A stretch of 64,000 nucleotides of DNA from Brachyspira hampsonii (GCF_002214805.1 NZ_CP019914.1:2852001-2916000), one strand, 5' to 3'; shown: positions 35,709-43,554, counted from the stretch's first letter. Numbers and translations are program-made. The notes: generated by a model from the letters alone, not told the origin.

Positions 35709-38282
35709 ATGAAGAAATATAAACCAGAAACAAAAGAAGAATTAGAAAAATTGGTATATACTGACGGAATAAAACTTTACGATGTAGATACAAGCCTTAT
35801 TACTGATATGAGCGAACTTTTTTATAAAAGCAGCAGAAAGGATTTTGAAGGTATAGAGGAATGGGACGTTTCTAATGTTGAGGATATGTCATATATGTTT
35901 GCATATATGAGTTATGATAGTTTTGAAAGCCGTTCTAAAGCTAAGTTTAATTGTAATCTTAATAATTGGAATGTATCCAAAGTTAAGCATATGAGTTTTA
36001 TGTTTTATTATTGTAATGACTTTAATCAGCCTTTAGATAAATGGGACGTTTCTAATGTTGAGGATATGTTTAGAATGTTTGATAATTGTAAAAAATTCAA
36101 TCAGCCTTTAAATAGTTGGAATGTATCCAATGTAACAAATATGAGCGGTATGTTTCAGGTAGCGGAAAGTTTTAATCAGCCTTTAGACAAATGGGACGTT
36201 TCTAATGTTACAACTATGAGGGCTATGTTTAATTATACTAAGGCGTTTAATCAAGATATAAGTAATTGGAATGTTAGTAAAGTTGAAGATATGGGTTATA
36301 TGTTTAGTATATGTGTTAATTTTAATCAGCCTCTTAATGATTGGGACGTATCTAAAGTAAAAACTATGGAGGGTATGTTTAGAAGTGCTTTTAAATTCAA
36401 TCAGCCTTTAGATAAATGGGATACTTCAAAGGTTGAAAATATGAATGAGATGTTTAGTCAATGTAACAGCTTTAATCAGCCTTTAAATAGCTGGAATGTA
36501 TCCAATGTAAAAACTATGGAATCTATGTTTCGCAGTACTGAAGCTTTTAATCAGCCTCTTGATAAATGGAATACAAAAAAATTAAAAACAATGTTTGGAA
36601 TGTTTGACTTTGCTAAAGGTTATAATTGTTTTGATTCATTATCAAAATGGGATTTAAATAAAGTATCAGAAATGAGTAATTTATGCTTTAGTAGGTATGA
36701 AGAACTTCCGTTAAAAATCAAAGCATATCTTCAGGCATTTTATGGTTCTTATAAAGATTATTTAACTATTACAAAAGATAATGTCAAAGAAGTATATGAT
36801 TTAATATCAAAAGATACAAATAAAAAAATTTTGTCATTAAAAAAGAGATTAGAAAGCGAGTTTAGTGAAGAGCTTTCATCTGTTACTGATAATTATAATT
36901 TCAAAACTATAGAAGAAGCAGAAAAGTATGTGGAAAACAATTATAATAAAAAAGATGATAAAAAAGTAAGCTTTATAAATGATTATAAGGTTTTGATAAA
37001 AGATAAATCAAGAGAAGTTGAAAATAAAGTTTTAAAATATATATATTTGGAATATTTGCTTCTTAAAAGAGATGTTAAAAGATTAATGCAGGTTGACAAT
37101 ATCGTTAATTTACTTGATAAAGAATCTTTTGTAAATTTTGCTAAAAATATATATGATGAAACGAATAAAGAAACAGCTGCTTTTATATATGCTATATACG
37201 GAGGAGATGAGGCTATAAAAAATATATATAAAAAAGAACATGACACAAAACTCTCGCTTTTAATAATTAAATTAAATATAGAAAGTAAATATGCATTAAG
37301 ATTATTATATGAAATATATTCAAATACAAAAAAATCTGAAGTACGTTATGAAGCTTATAATTTAATTGAAGAAGTGATGAAAAAAATGGATATCAGCTAT
37401 AATGAGTTTCAATTAAGATATTCATCTGATTTCGGATTTAATTCTAAAGGTGAAAAAGTATTGAATAAAAATTATAAATTAATTTTGAATAGTGATTATT
37501 CTTTGAGTATTTTTGATATAAAAAATAATAAAGAATTAAAAAAGATTCCTCAAAACTTTGATGAAGATTTAAAAGAAGAAGTAACAAAATTAAGAAAAGA
37601 AATTCCTTCTTTTATGAAAGATACTTCTTATGCTTTAGCTATTTTATTAGCAAGCGGAGAAAAATACAGTTATGATTTGTTTAAAGAGATTTTTATTGAT
37701 AATGCTATGATGAATAGATTTGCTTCATCTTTAATATGGAATCTATATGACAAAGATGCTAATTTTATAACTACTTTCAGATATTCAGGCGACGGAAGTT
37801 ATTCAAACTGTGAAGATGAAGAAGTAAAAATTGATGATAATACTTTTATAGGTTTGGCAAGCCCTGTAGATATGGATGATGACACTATAAATAAATGGAG
37901 AAAGCAGCTTGAAGATTATGAAATAGCACAGCCTTTACAGCAATTAACTGTCATAAAATTAGATAAAGATAATTTGAAAAGCGAATTAGAAAAAATAGAT
38001 AATTTAGAAATAGCTTATGGTACTTTCGAGGCTTTTGGTGCAAGATATGAAATGTATCCTGAATATATAGGATACGATGTCGTTAAAAGCTATTCATTAA
38101 AAACAAAGAATAGAGATACTTTTACTATAGATGCTGATGTTGATTCCAATACTGATTTTCATGACAGAGTAAAAATTAATATTTATTTTGATAATGAAAA
38201 TGGAGAGGAAGTAAGTAAAAGATTTATCTATACTTTGTTAGTATTAATGATTTGGGATTTTAGACTTACAGATTTATTTTAA
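35709..38282 (+). CDS. BspA-repeat (DUF285) protein fused to a DUF4132-like C-terminus
   Basis: 857 residues, no signal peptide. Residues ~35-335 are about twelve BspA/DUF285 leucine-rich-like units of 24 residues or so with the core 'FNQPLDKWDVSNV..M..MF'. Residues ~400-857 match the C-terminal half of the protein at 51-3341: 'ALAILLASGEKYSYDLFKE', 'FASSLIWNLYD', 'FRYSGDGS' and 'SPVDMDDDTINKWRKQLEDY' followed by 'EIAQPLQQL', the DUF4132 pattern. DUF285 repeats occur in host-binding surface proteins, but the missing signal points to a cytoplasmic protein. AAGGAG precedes the ATG. The DNA of the repeats is itself highly repetitive, so unit number may vary. Confidence 0.85.
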   Translation: MKKYKPETKEELEKLVYTDGIKLYDVDTSLITDMSELFYKSSRKDFEGIEEWDVSNVEDMSYMFAYMSYDSFESRSKAKFNCNLNNWNVSKVKHMSFMFYYCNDFNQPLDKWDVSNVEDMFRMFDNCKKFNQPLNSWNVSNVTNMSGMFQVAESFNQPLDKWDVSNVTTMRAMFNYTKAFNQDISNWNVSKVEDMGYMFSICVNFNQPLNDWDVSKVKTMEGMFRSAFKFNQPLDKWDTSKVENMNEMFSQCNSFNQPLNSWNVSNVKTMESMFRSTEAFNQPLDKWNTKKLKTMFGMFDFAKGYNCFDSLSKWDLNKVSEMSNLCFSRYEELPLKIKAYLQAFYGSYKDYLTITKDNVKEVYDLISKDTNKKILSLKKRLESEFSEELSSVTDNYNFKTIEEAEKYVENNYNKKDDKKVSFINDYKVLIKDKSREVENKVLKYIYLEYLLLKRDVKRLMQVDNIVNLLDKESFVNFAKNIYDETNKETAAFIYAIYGGDEAIKNIYKKEHDTKLSLLIIKLNIESKYALRLLYEIYSNTKKSEVRYEAYNLIEEVMKKMDISYNEFQLRYSSDFGFNSKGEKVLNKNYKLILNSDYSLSIFDIKNNKELKKIPQNFDEDLKEEVTKLRKEIPSFMKDTSYALAILLASGEKYSYDLFKEIFIDNAMMNRFASSLIWNLYDKDANFITTFRYSGDGSYSNCEDEEVKIDDNTFIGLASPVDMDDDTINKWRKQLEDYEIAQPLQQLTVIKLDKDNLKSELEKIDNLEIAYGTFEAFGARYEMYPEYIGYDVVKSYSLKTKNRDTFTIDADVDSNTDFHDRVKINIYFDNENGEEVSKRFIYTLLVLMIWDFRLTDLF

Positions 38283-38560
38283 TTTTATTGTTTGCGGTGG
38301 CTTTACCCCCACACCCTCAGTTATTTTGCGACCGAAGAAAGTACCTTTAGGTATGACCAAAAGAACCTATATCATCGACAGGATCGGATACGCTTCGCGA
38401 AAGACTGCATTTTTGAGCTAAAAGTATAGTATTATACTATATTTAATACATATTCTTAAAATATCAAACTGTAGTATATGCGTTTTTCGCTCTGCGTGCC
38501 GTAGGCAGCAACTTTGGCGAAGCCCACCTGCGGTGTGCGGCGGGAAAAAGTTGAATAAAA
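38283..38560. other. GC-rich non-coding island
   Basis: Directly after the BspA-repeat gene, patches such as GGTGGCTTTACCCCCACACC, ATACGCTTCGCGAAAG and CCACCTGCGGTGTGCGGCGG contrast with the AT-rich chromosome. ACGCTTCGCGA is shared with the island near 32150, and CCTGCGGTG with the short inserts inside prophage genes. An open frame crosses it on the minus strand, but its residues there look like translated repeat DNA. Confidence 0.5.
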
Positions 38561-38609
38561 AAATTGACAAACTTAAAAGTTTAACGAATTTTTTAAAATC
38601 TATAAGAAA

Positions 38610-38695
38610 GCGGTACAAGGCTTTATTTTTATTGCAAGACAAAATACAAGCAGGAATCAAACTATTTGAGAGATAGTTTTTCACACTTGTACCGC
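38610..38695. repeat. 86-bp element bounded by a 10-bp inverted repeat
   Basis: GCGGTACAAG (38610-38619) and CTTGTACCGC (38686-38695) are perfect inverted ends. Inside is a second stem AAACTAT / ATAGTTT. It could fold as a branched RNA or be a miniature inverted-repeat element; no direct target duplication is evident. Confidence 0.6.
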
Positions 38696-38951
38696 ATTTC
38701 AAGCTTATTAAAATTAAAGAACAATTACTGTTATTTTTCTTCTGAGCATACAACTCTTTTGAAGATAGTATTATACTTCTATCCACTTTCATATTGATTC
38801 CTTTAATGCTTCAAAAGTTTCTCAGGCTTTTGTTTTTGATGCATTTTATAATTTGTCTTGCGTTAACTAATATACACAAAATAATTTTAAAGTCAACAAA
38901 ATAAAAAAAATTTTTAAAACTAATTTTTTAATAAAATAAATTTGATTTTTT

Positions 38952-39037
38952 AGTAGGTAGGTGGGTAGGTTTGTATGCAGTTTTTGGCACATTTCTTGCA
39001 GTAGGTTAACTACTACTACTTACCTACCTACTTTTTA
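38952..39037 (+). other. Large stem-loop, possible small RNA with terminator
   Basis: AGTAGGTAGGT (38952-38962) pairs perfectly with ACCTACCTACT (39022-39032) and is followed by TTTTT. The loop contains a further AGTAG/CTACT stem. It is far from any gene end on the plus strand, so it is not an ordinary gene terminator. Confidence 0.45.
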
Positions 39038-39317
39038 ACTTTCTTTTTGATTTAAAGATTTTAAAAATAAAAAATTAGAAAACATAGTTATCTAGTATTT
39101 ATAAAAAAGCCGTGTTTTTGAAGTTTTTTAATCAGGCATACATAAATCTATATTAAACCTAAAAAAGCCCCAAAAACAAGCCTCTACGTTTCAAATAAAA
39201 CCCTTCAAATCAAAAATCAAAACTCAATTTTTGATGATGTTATCGCAATAGCATAAATTAAAAATTAAAATAGCTCCTAATAGAAAAAACGCAGTAAATA
39301 AAATCATAATTTTTTAT

Positions 39318-39625
39318 AGTAAAGTGTACAAAGTGTGCATGTTCATTTCGTGCATCTTACCAGTAAAGTGTACAAAGTGTGCATGTTCATTTCGTGCATC
39401 TCACCAGTAAAGTGTACAAAGCGTGCATGTTCATTTCGTGCATCTTACCAGTAAAGTGTACAAAGCGTGCATGTTCATTTCGTGCATCTTACCAGTAAAG
39501 TGTACAAAGCGTGCATGTTCATTTCGTGCATCTTACCAGTAAAGTGTATAAAGCGTGCATGTTCATTTCGTGCATCTTACCAGTAAAGTGTATAAAGCGT
39601 GCATGTTCATTTCGTGCATCTCATA
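39318..39625. repeat. Seven tandem 44-bp repeats
   Basis: Units begin at 39318, 39362, 39406, 39450, 39494, 39538 and 39582. Each reads AGTAAAGTGTACAAAG followed by YGTGCATGTTCATTTCGTGC and a short spacer. Only single-base changes separate copies (TACAAAG/TATAAAG, GTG/GCG, CTTACC/CTCACC). No unique spacers, so not CRISPR. It lies in the 38283-39733 gap at the presumed edge of the prophage. Confidence 0.95.
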
Positions 39626-39733
39626 CAAAATCAAGAAATCAATTATAAAAAGTTAAATCAAAAAGTTTTGAGTTAATTTTTAATGAGCTTATATTCTCTA
39701 ATGATTTTTGATATTGATATATATTTTGATTTT

Positions 39734-39961
39734 TTAATCAGAATCAATTATTAATAAAATATTTATGATGAGGGTTAAAAAAGAATCTGCCTTATCTAAT
39801 ATGCAATGCAGTTTTTTGTATTTATCTTTATTGATTATTTTGATGAAAAAAGTTAAAATGTACTTTACTATTTTTAAAAACAGTAATATAATTTTGATGA
39901 AAAAAGTTAAAATGTACTTTACTATTTTTAAAAACAGTAATATAATTTTGATGTTAGACAT
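39734..39961 (-). CDS. Small hydrophobic protein with an 18-residue tandem duplication
   Basis: 75 residues. GAGGAT lies six bases before the ATG, favouring this strand over an overlapping plus-strand frame. After four residues, an 18-residue hydrophobic unit 'KIILLFLKIVKYILTFFI' occurs twice in perfect tandem (54-bp DNA repeat, 39840-39951 region), then a Lys-rich middle and a second hydrophobic C-terminus. It is probably a membrane peptide. A frameshifted relative of its first half lies at 42878-42984 on the plus strand. Function unknown; small hydrophobic toxins and phage membrane proteins have this look. Confidence 0.55.
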   Translation of the reverse strand: MSNIKIILLFLKIVKYILTFFIKIILLFLKIVKYILTFFIKIINKDKYKKLHCILDKADSFLTLIINILLIIDSD

Positions 39962-39997
39962 AATTGTATCCTCGTAAGTGAAAGTTATGTTTTTTCA

Positions 39998-40034
39998 AGG
40001 GTAAGGTTTTCCTAGAACCTTACCCTCTTTTTTT
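39998..40034 (+). terminator. Strong plus-strand terminator
   Basis: AGGGTAAGGTT / AACCTTACCCT with a 7-base loop, then C and T8. It faces plus-strand transcription, although the annotated genes on both sides are on the minus strand, so an unrecognised plus-strand transcript probably ends here. Confidence 0.8.
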
Positions 40035-40045
40035 ATTTAGGCTGA

Positions 40046-40216
40046 TTACTTTTTATTTACTTCATTGATATACATTTTATGCAGTTCTATTAAATACTCG
40101 CTTACTCTCATATTCAAACTGTCAGCCTCTTTCTTCATCTCTTGAAATATTGTTGGCGTAACTCTCAAACATATCCCTATATTTTTTTCTTTGTCTGAAG
40201 GTTTTAATTTTTGCAT
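40046..40216 (-). CDS. Small ribbon-helix-helix-like protein (56 aa)
   Basis: 56 residues with AGGAG six bases before the ATG. The sequence 'IGICLRVTPTIFQEMKKEAD' followed by 'SLNMRVSEYLIELHKMYI' is a short strand and two helices, the CopG/Arc ribbon-helix-helix layout. The helix 'VSEYLIELHKMYI' resembles 'LGEYIEYIHKLYI' in the protein at 43162-43521, so the two belong to one regulator family. It lies just downstream of the integrase and probably regulates prophage genes. Confidence 0.65.
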   Translation of the reverse strand: MQKLKPSDKEKNIGICLRVTPTIFQEMKKEADSLNMRVSEYLIELHKMYINEVNKK

Positions 40217-40377
40217 ACCGCACTCCTAATAAATTTATTTTTATATACTATTAGAAAAAATATAATGAAATATAAGCCTCTATTTTTTATTTTTTTAAAT
40301 TTTTAAATTATTTATAAATATAATTTATTTATATTTTATTATACAGTATTACGGTATAGTATTAATATATAGCCTAG

Positions 40378-41061
40378 CTATCTATTTTTTATACTCAGTT
40401 TATCAATCCTGTTATTAAGCTCATTCATTTTGATGACTATTGTATTAAGTGTATTTGTTATATTTTCCTGAAAGTCATTTTTTATATTTTTGATTTCATT
40501 ATATCTATTTATTTTTTCTGTATTTGCTTTATTGAATGGGTGATTACTCATTGCATTTTTTATCATATTCATAAGCACATAAATATATCTGCTTGTTGTT
40601 GTGTTAATATTTGAATGTCCCATCATCTTGCTTATTAAATAAGTTTCTGTTCCGCTCTCTGCCATATCAGTTGCAAACCCACGTCTAAAAGAATGGCAGG
40701 TTATTTTTACCTTATTTCTTTTTGATATTACTCTCATAATCATAGTCATAGTTTCTATTGCTAAATCCTGACCATTATTTTTTATAAAAAGATTATTCTG
40801 TTCTTTAATTTTATTTTTTCTTAATATCTCATCACGCTCTGCTATATAATCAATTAATACATCTTTGATCATATCAGAAAAAACAACTATGCGAGGCTTA
40901 CTTCCTTTGGTTTTATAAATAGTTATAGTTTTGTTTTCAAGATTAATATTTCTAATATCTATGCCTGCAGTTTCCTTTCTGCGAATGCCTGTGTTTGACA
41001 TTAAAAGCATCATTAAAATATTTCTTTGATTTGTGAAACTTTCTTTTGAAGTTCTTTCTAT
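40378..41061 (-). CDS. Tyrosine integrase, C-terminal catalytic part (-1 frame)
   Basis: Read in the -1 frame relative to the N-terminal part at 41058-41525. It holds the whole catalytic domain: first Arg in 'SNTGIRRKE', a Lys-bearing strand 'KTKGSKPRIVVF', 'HSFRRGFATDM' with the His-x-x-Arg box, 'KMMGHSNINTTTSRYIYV' with the last His and the Tyr nucleophile. The open frame joins the N-terminal part exactly at an A7 run; its first internal ATG (41013) has no ribosome site. Together the parts would make a 382-residue integrase, normal for the family. It should catalyse prophage integration and excision. Confidence 0.88.
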   Translation of the reverse strand: MERTSKESFTNQRNILMMLLMSNTGIRRKETAGIDIRNINLENKTITIYKTKGSKPRIVVFSDMIKDVLIDYIAERDEILRKNKIKEQNNLFIKNNGQDLAIETMTMIMRVISKRNKVKITCHSFRRGFATDMAESGTETYLISKMMGHSNINTTTSRYIYVLMNMIKNAMSNHPFNKANTEKINRYNEIKNIKNDFQENITNTLNTIVIKMNELNNRIDKLSIKNR

Positions 41062-41525
41062 TTTTTTATAATATCTAAAGTTTGATTTGCTTTTATTACC
41101 AACTGCTCTTTTATTATTGGCTTTGGTCTTTTTATATCATCAAAAGTATCTATCAATATTTTAGCTTCTATTATTTTTTTCTTATGCAAAAACTTTAAAT
41201 AACTTTTAACAACATTTATTCTGCAGTTGATAATATCAGATGATAATTTAATTTCTGTTTGATATGATATGTATTTTTCTAATAATTCTTTATTTATATT
41301 TTTGTATAAGACTTCAGTATTGCAAATATAGTGATAGTCTTTTTCAGAGAAAATAGAATAATCATTATCTTGTTTTATTATGAACTTAAAAAAATATATA
41401 ATATTATTTTTATATGTTTTTACTGTTGATTGGCTTTTATCTATAGAAAGATAATCAGCAAATTGAAGGATAAAATTGACATCTTTGGAATAATCATAAA
41501 GATTATATTTTTCAGCATTAAGCAT
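41058..41525 (-). CDS. Tyrosine integrase, N-terminal core-binding part
   Basis: 155 residues, GGAG ten bases before the ATG. 'QFADYLSIDKSQSTVKTYKN' and 'YLKFLHKKKIIE' are the SAM-like core-binding domain of phage integrases. It stops at TAG directly after A AAA AAA, with the catalytic domain continuing in the -1 frame. This is either a programmed -1 frameshift or a one-base deletion in the A-run that has split the gene. The gene follows the prophage ankyrin gene in the direction of transcription. Confidence 0.85.
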   Translation of the reverse strand: MLNAEKYNLYDYSKDVNFILQFADYLSIDKSQSTVKTYKNNIIYFFKFIIKQDNDYSIFSEKDYHYICNTEVLYKNINKELLEKYISYQTEIKLSSDIINCRINVVKSYLKFLHKKKIIEAKILIDTFDDIKRPKPIIKEQLVIKANQTLDIIKK

Positions 41526-41528
41526 AAA

Positions 41529-41591
41529 AAAACAACTCCATTTTTATTCTAAAAAATTTGCTTGACTTTTGAAAAAGAATAGAGTTGTTTT
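41529..41591. promoter_or_regulatory. Inverted repeat upstream of the integrase
   Basis: AAAACAACTC (41529-41538) pairs perfectly with GAGTTGTTTT (41582-41591), immediately before the integrase start. It could be an operator, an attenuating hairpin over the ribosome site, or part of an attachment region; the other prophage end is outside the window, so att cannot be tested. Confidence 0.45.
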
Positions 41592-41629
41592 CTTAGATAT
41601 AATTATTATCGGTTTAACAAAATAATAAT

Positions 41630-42673
41630 TTATCTATTATTAAAAATATCTAATATTTCTTTATTTCCTATGTCTTCTGCTGTGCTATAAGGAGTTATAC
41701 CATATTGATGTTTTGAATAAATATCTGCACCATAATTAACTAATTCAATTATTATATTTAAATCTTTTTCATTAAAAATGTCATATCTTAATTCGTACTG
41801 CAATATCGCTACCATTAGAGGAGTATTTCCATTTTTATCTCTAATCTCTATATCTGCACCTAGTTCTAATAGTTTTTTGGTGAGTTTGATATCATTATCA
41901 CATATGGACTTTATTAATAAGGTATCATCATTTTTATCTTTGGCATCTATATTTGCTCCCATTTTTACTAATGCTTCAAGTTTTTTAAGATATAAATCAG
42001 TTGAAAAAGGAATATCTAATAATGCCGTATTTCCTTTATTATTCCTTATTTCTAATTCAGCTCCAGAGGCTACCAATTGTTCTACAACATTATATCCTAC
42101 AGTAAATAATGCTGTATTTCCATCATTATCTTTTGCATTTACATCAATTCCTAGTTTTATTAATTCAGCTGCTATTTCTTTATTTTTTGAATAAAATAAT
42201 GGTGTTTCTCCTTTTTTATTTATTATATTGAAATCAATTTTATTTTTTATAAGCTCTTTAACTATATCTGCATTTTTAGCATAGAATAATGCATTATTTC
42301 TATAGTCATCTCTCTTATTTATATAAGCATCATTTTTTATAAGTTCTCTTAATACGTCAATATTTCCAGATGAACTAGCGGTAATTATTGGTACTGTAAC
42401 TGAATTTTGATTTGTAACAGTTTTATTAACATCAGCACCTCTTTTTATTAATTCTCTTACTGTATCAGTTTTTCCTAAAATAATAGCATATATTAATGGC
42501 GTATATGCTTTATTCACAACCCTATTTGTAATTAATGCATTAGCATCTATATTATCTTTCATTACTTTTTCTATTATAATTGAATTTTCATCCATTATTG
42601 CTTTAATAATATCATTGTTTTGAGCAAATATATTAAAACTTAAAATAAATAATATTAATAATATTTTTTTCAT
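41630..42673 (-). CDS. Exported ankyrin-repeat protein within the prophage
   Basis: 347 residues from the ATG at 42673 (AGGA eight bases before). Signal peptide 'ILLILFILSFNIFA', then about nine ankyrin units ('GKTDTVRELIKRGADVNKTV', 'GNTALFTVGYNVVEQLVASG'). It lies between the integrase and the phage regulators, a place where phages carry accessory 'moron' genes, and it is of the same type as the three chromosomal ankyrin proteins, so it may change the host cell rather than build virions. It is also possible that the integrase end of the prophage has picked up a host gene. Confidence 0.88.
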   Translation of the reverse strand: MKKILLILFILSFNIFAQNNDIIKAIMDENSIIIEKVMKDNIDANALITNRVVNKAYTPLIYAIILGKTDTVRELIKRGADVNKTVTNQNSVTVPIITASSSGNIDVLRELIKNDAYINKRDDYRNNALFYAKNADIVKELIKNKIDFNIINKKGETPLFYSKNKEIAAELIKLGIDVNAKDNDGNTALFTVGYNVVEQLVASGAELEIRNNKGNTALLDIPFSTDLYLKKLEALVKMGANIDAKDKNDDTLLIKSICDNDIKLTKKLLELGADIEIRDKNGNTPLMVAILQYELRYDIFNEKDLNIIIELVNYGADIYSKHQYGITPYSTAEDIGNKEILDIFNNR

Positions 42674-42822
42674 AATATACATCCTATTATTTTTATTTAA
42701 TCATTCTATAAAAATGAAATAAAAAATCAACAATAAAAAAGGTTAATAAGGGTTATATTTTTTATTTATAGTATAAAGTTTTTATTAAAAAGAAATCTGA
42801 TGATTATAATTAAAAAAAATCA

Positions 42823-42848
42823 GCTGTAAGCTCTGCAAAGCCTACAGC
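42823..42848 (+). other. Short stem-loop in the 42674-43161 gap
   Basis: GCTGTAAGC / GCCTACAGC with one mismatch and an 8-base loop, 30 bases before the small plus-strand reading frame at 42878. No T-run. Confidence 0.4.
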
Positions 42849-42877
42849 CTCACATAATCTTAACAGGAGTTAAAACT

Positions 42878-42984
42878 ATGTTCAATATTGATATCAATAT
42901 TATATTACTGTTTTTAAAATAGTAAAGAGTATTATTATATTATTGATATGTTTAATAAAAAATTATAATATTAATTTTTATTGA
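42878..42984 (+). pseudogene. Frameshifted relative of the small hydrophobic protein
   Basis: AGGAG eight bases before an ATG opens a 14-residue frame ending at TAG (42920). Its DNA from ATTATATTACTG to TAGTAAAG matches the gene at 39734-39961 except for one missing A. Restoring that A would extend it to 35 residues, 'IILLFLKIVKSIIILLICLI' in the core, a single membrane helix. It may be a decayed copy or a very short peptide gene. Confidence 0.5.
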
Positions 42985-43068
42985 AAATAATATTTTTTAT
43001 TATAAACTAATAGTAAATAACTTTTATCTTTATTTTATATAATCTACTATTATAATTTTATTATCTTT

Positions 43069-43096
43069 GGTGTAACAGTTAGTTACACCTTTTTTA
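43069..43096 (+). terminator. Plus-strand terminator
   Basis: GGTGTAAC / GTTACACC, 5-base loop, then T7. It would end the short plus-strand transcript that carries the 42878 reading frame. Confidence 0.8.
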
Positions 43097-43161
43097 TTCC
43101 TTTCATATTTTCTTATATATTTTTTATAAAGTATAGATAAAAAATATATAAGGAATAAAAA

Positions 43162-43521
43162 GTGGAAGAAATAAAAAAGAACAAAACTAAAGATATTATA
43201 GAATTAATACTTCCTACAGAAAAGGAAAAAAAAGTTTATTTAGGATTTTATTGTAGTAAAGATATTATTAAAGATATGAAAAAATATGCTCATAATTATA
43301 AAATGTCATTAGGAGAATATATAGAAGAGATACATAATTCATGCAAAAATATAAAAGATACATCTATAATAAAAAGCGAAAATACAAAAAAAATGACTTG
43401 GGCAGCTTTAGTAGAAAAAAATAATTTTAATGATATTAAAAACTACGCAGGAAAATACAAAATGTCATTAGGTGAATATATAGAATATATACATAAATTA
43501 TATATTTATAATATAAAATAA
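43162..43521 (+). CDS. Tandem ribbon-helix-helix-like phage regulator
   Basis: 119 residues, GTG start with AAGGAA upstream. Two copies of one ~40-residue module are visible: 'MKKYAHNYKMSLGEYIEEIH' (~40) and 'IKNYAGKYKMSLGEYIEYIH' (~95), each preceded by a short strand-like stretch. The module resembles the 56-residue protein at 40046-40216, which has a single copy. Ribbon-helix-helix proteins dimerise to bind DNA; a tandem copy could fold as a single-chain dimer. It is the only plus-strand gene within the prophage part seen here, divergent from the ankyrin-integrase genes, a place expected for a lysogeny regulator. Confidence 0.6.
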   Translation: MEEIKKNKTKDIIELILPTEKEKKVYLGFYCSKDIIKDMKKYAHNYKMSLGEYIEEIHNSCKNIKDTSIIKSENTKKMTWAALVEKNNFNDIKNYAGKYKMSLGEYIEYIHKLYIYNIK

Positions 43522-43554
43522 AAAAAGCGGCTGAAACTTTGAATAGTTCCAGCC
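43513..43554 (-). terminator. Terminator at the end of the prophage late genes
   Basis: GGCTGGAACT / AGTTTCAGCC (one mismatch) followed on the minus strand by CGCTTTTTTTATTTT. It closes the long leftward structural and lysis gene run and lies at the end of the convergent regulator gene. Confidence 0.75.

Noticed and set aside
38418-38792. 124-residue minus-strand protein with AAAGGA before its ATG
   Set aside because: It runs through the 86-bp inverted-repeat element and the GC-rich island; the C-terminal half is translated repeat DNA. A real short N-terminal peptide cannot be excluded.
39318-39625. CRISPR array
   Set aside because: Whole 44-base units repeat with only point differences and no unique spacers; no cas genes nearby. 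The same applies to the 82-bp array at 9433-10004.
39765-39977. 70-residue plus-strand protein opposite the hydrophobic peptide gene
   Set aside because: It has no ribosome site, and the overlapping minus-strand frame has a good one. The open frame is explained by the low-complexity tandem duplication.
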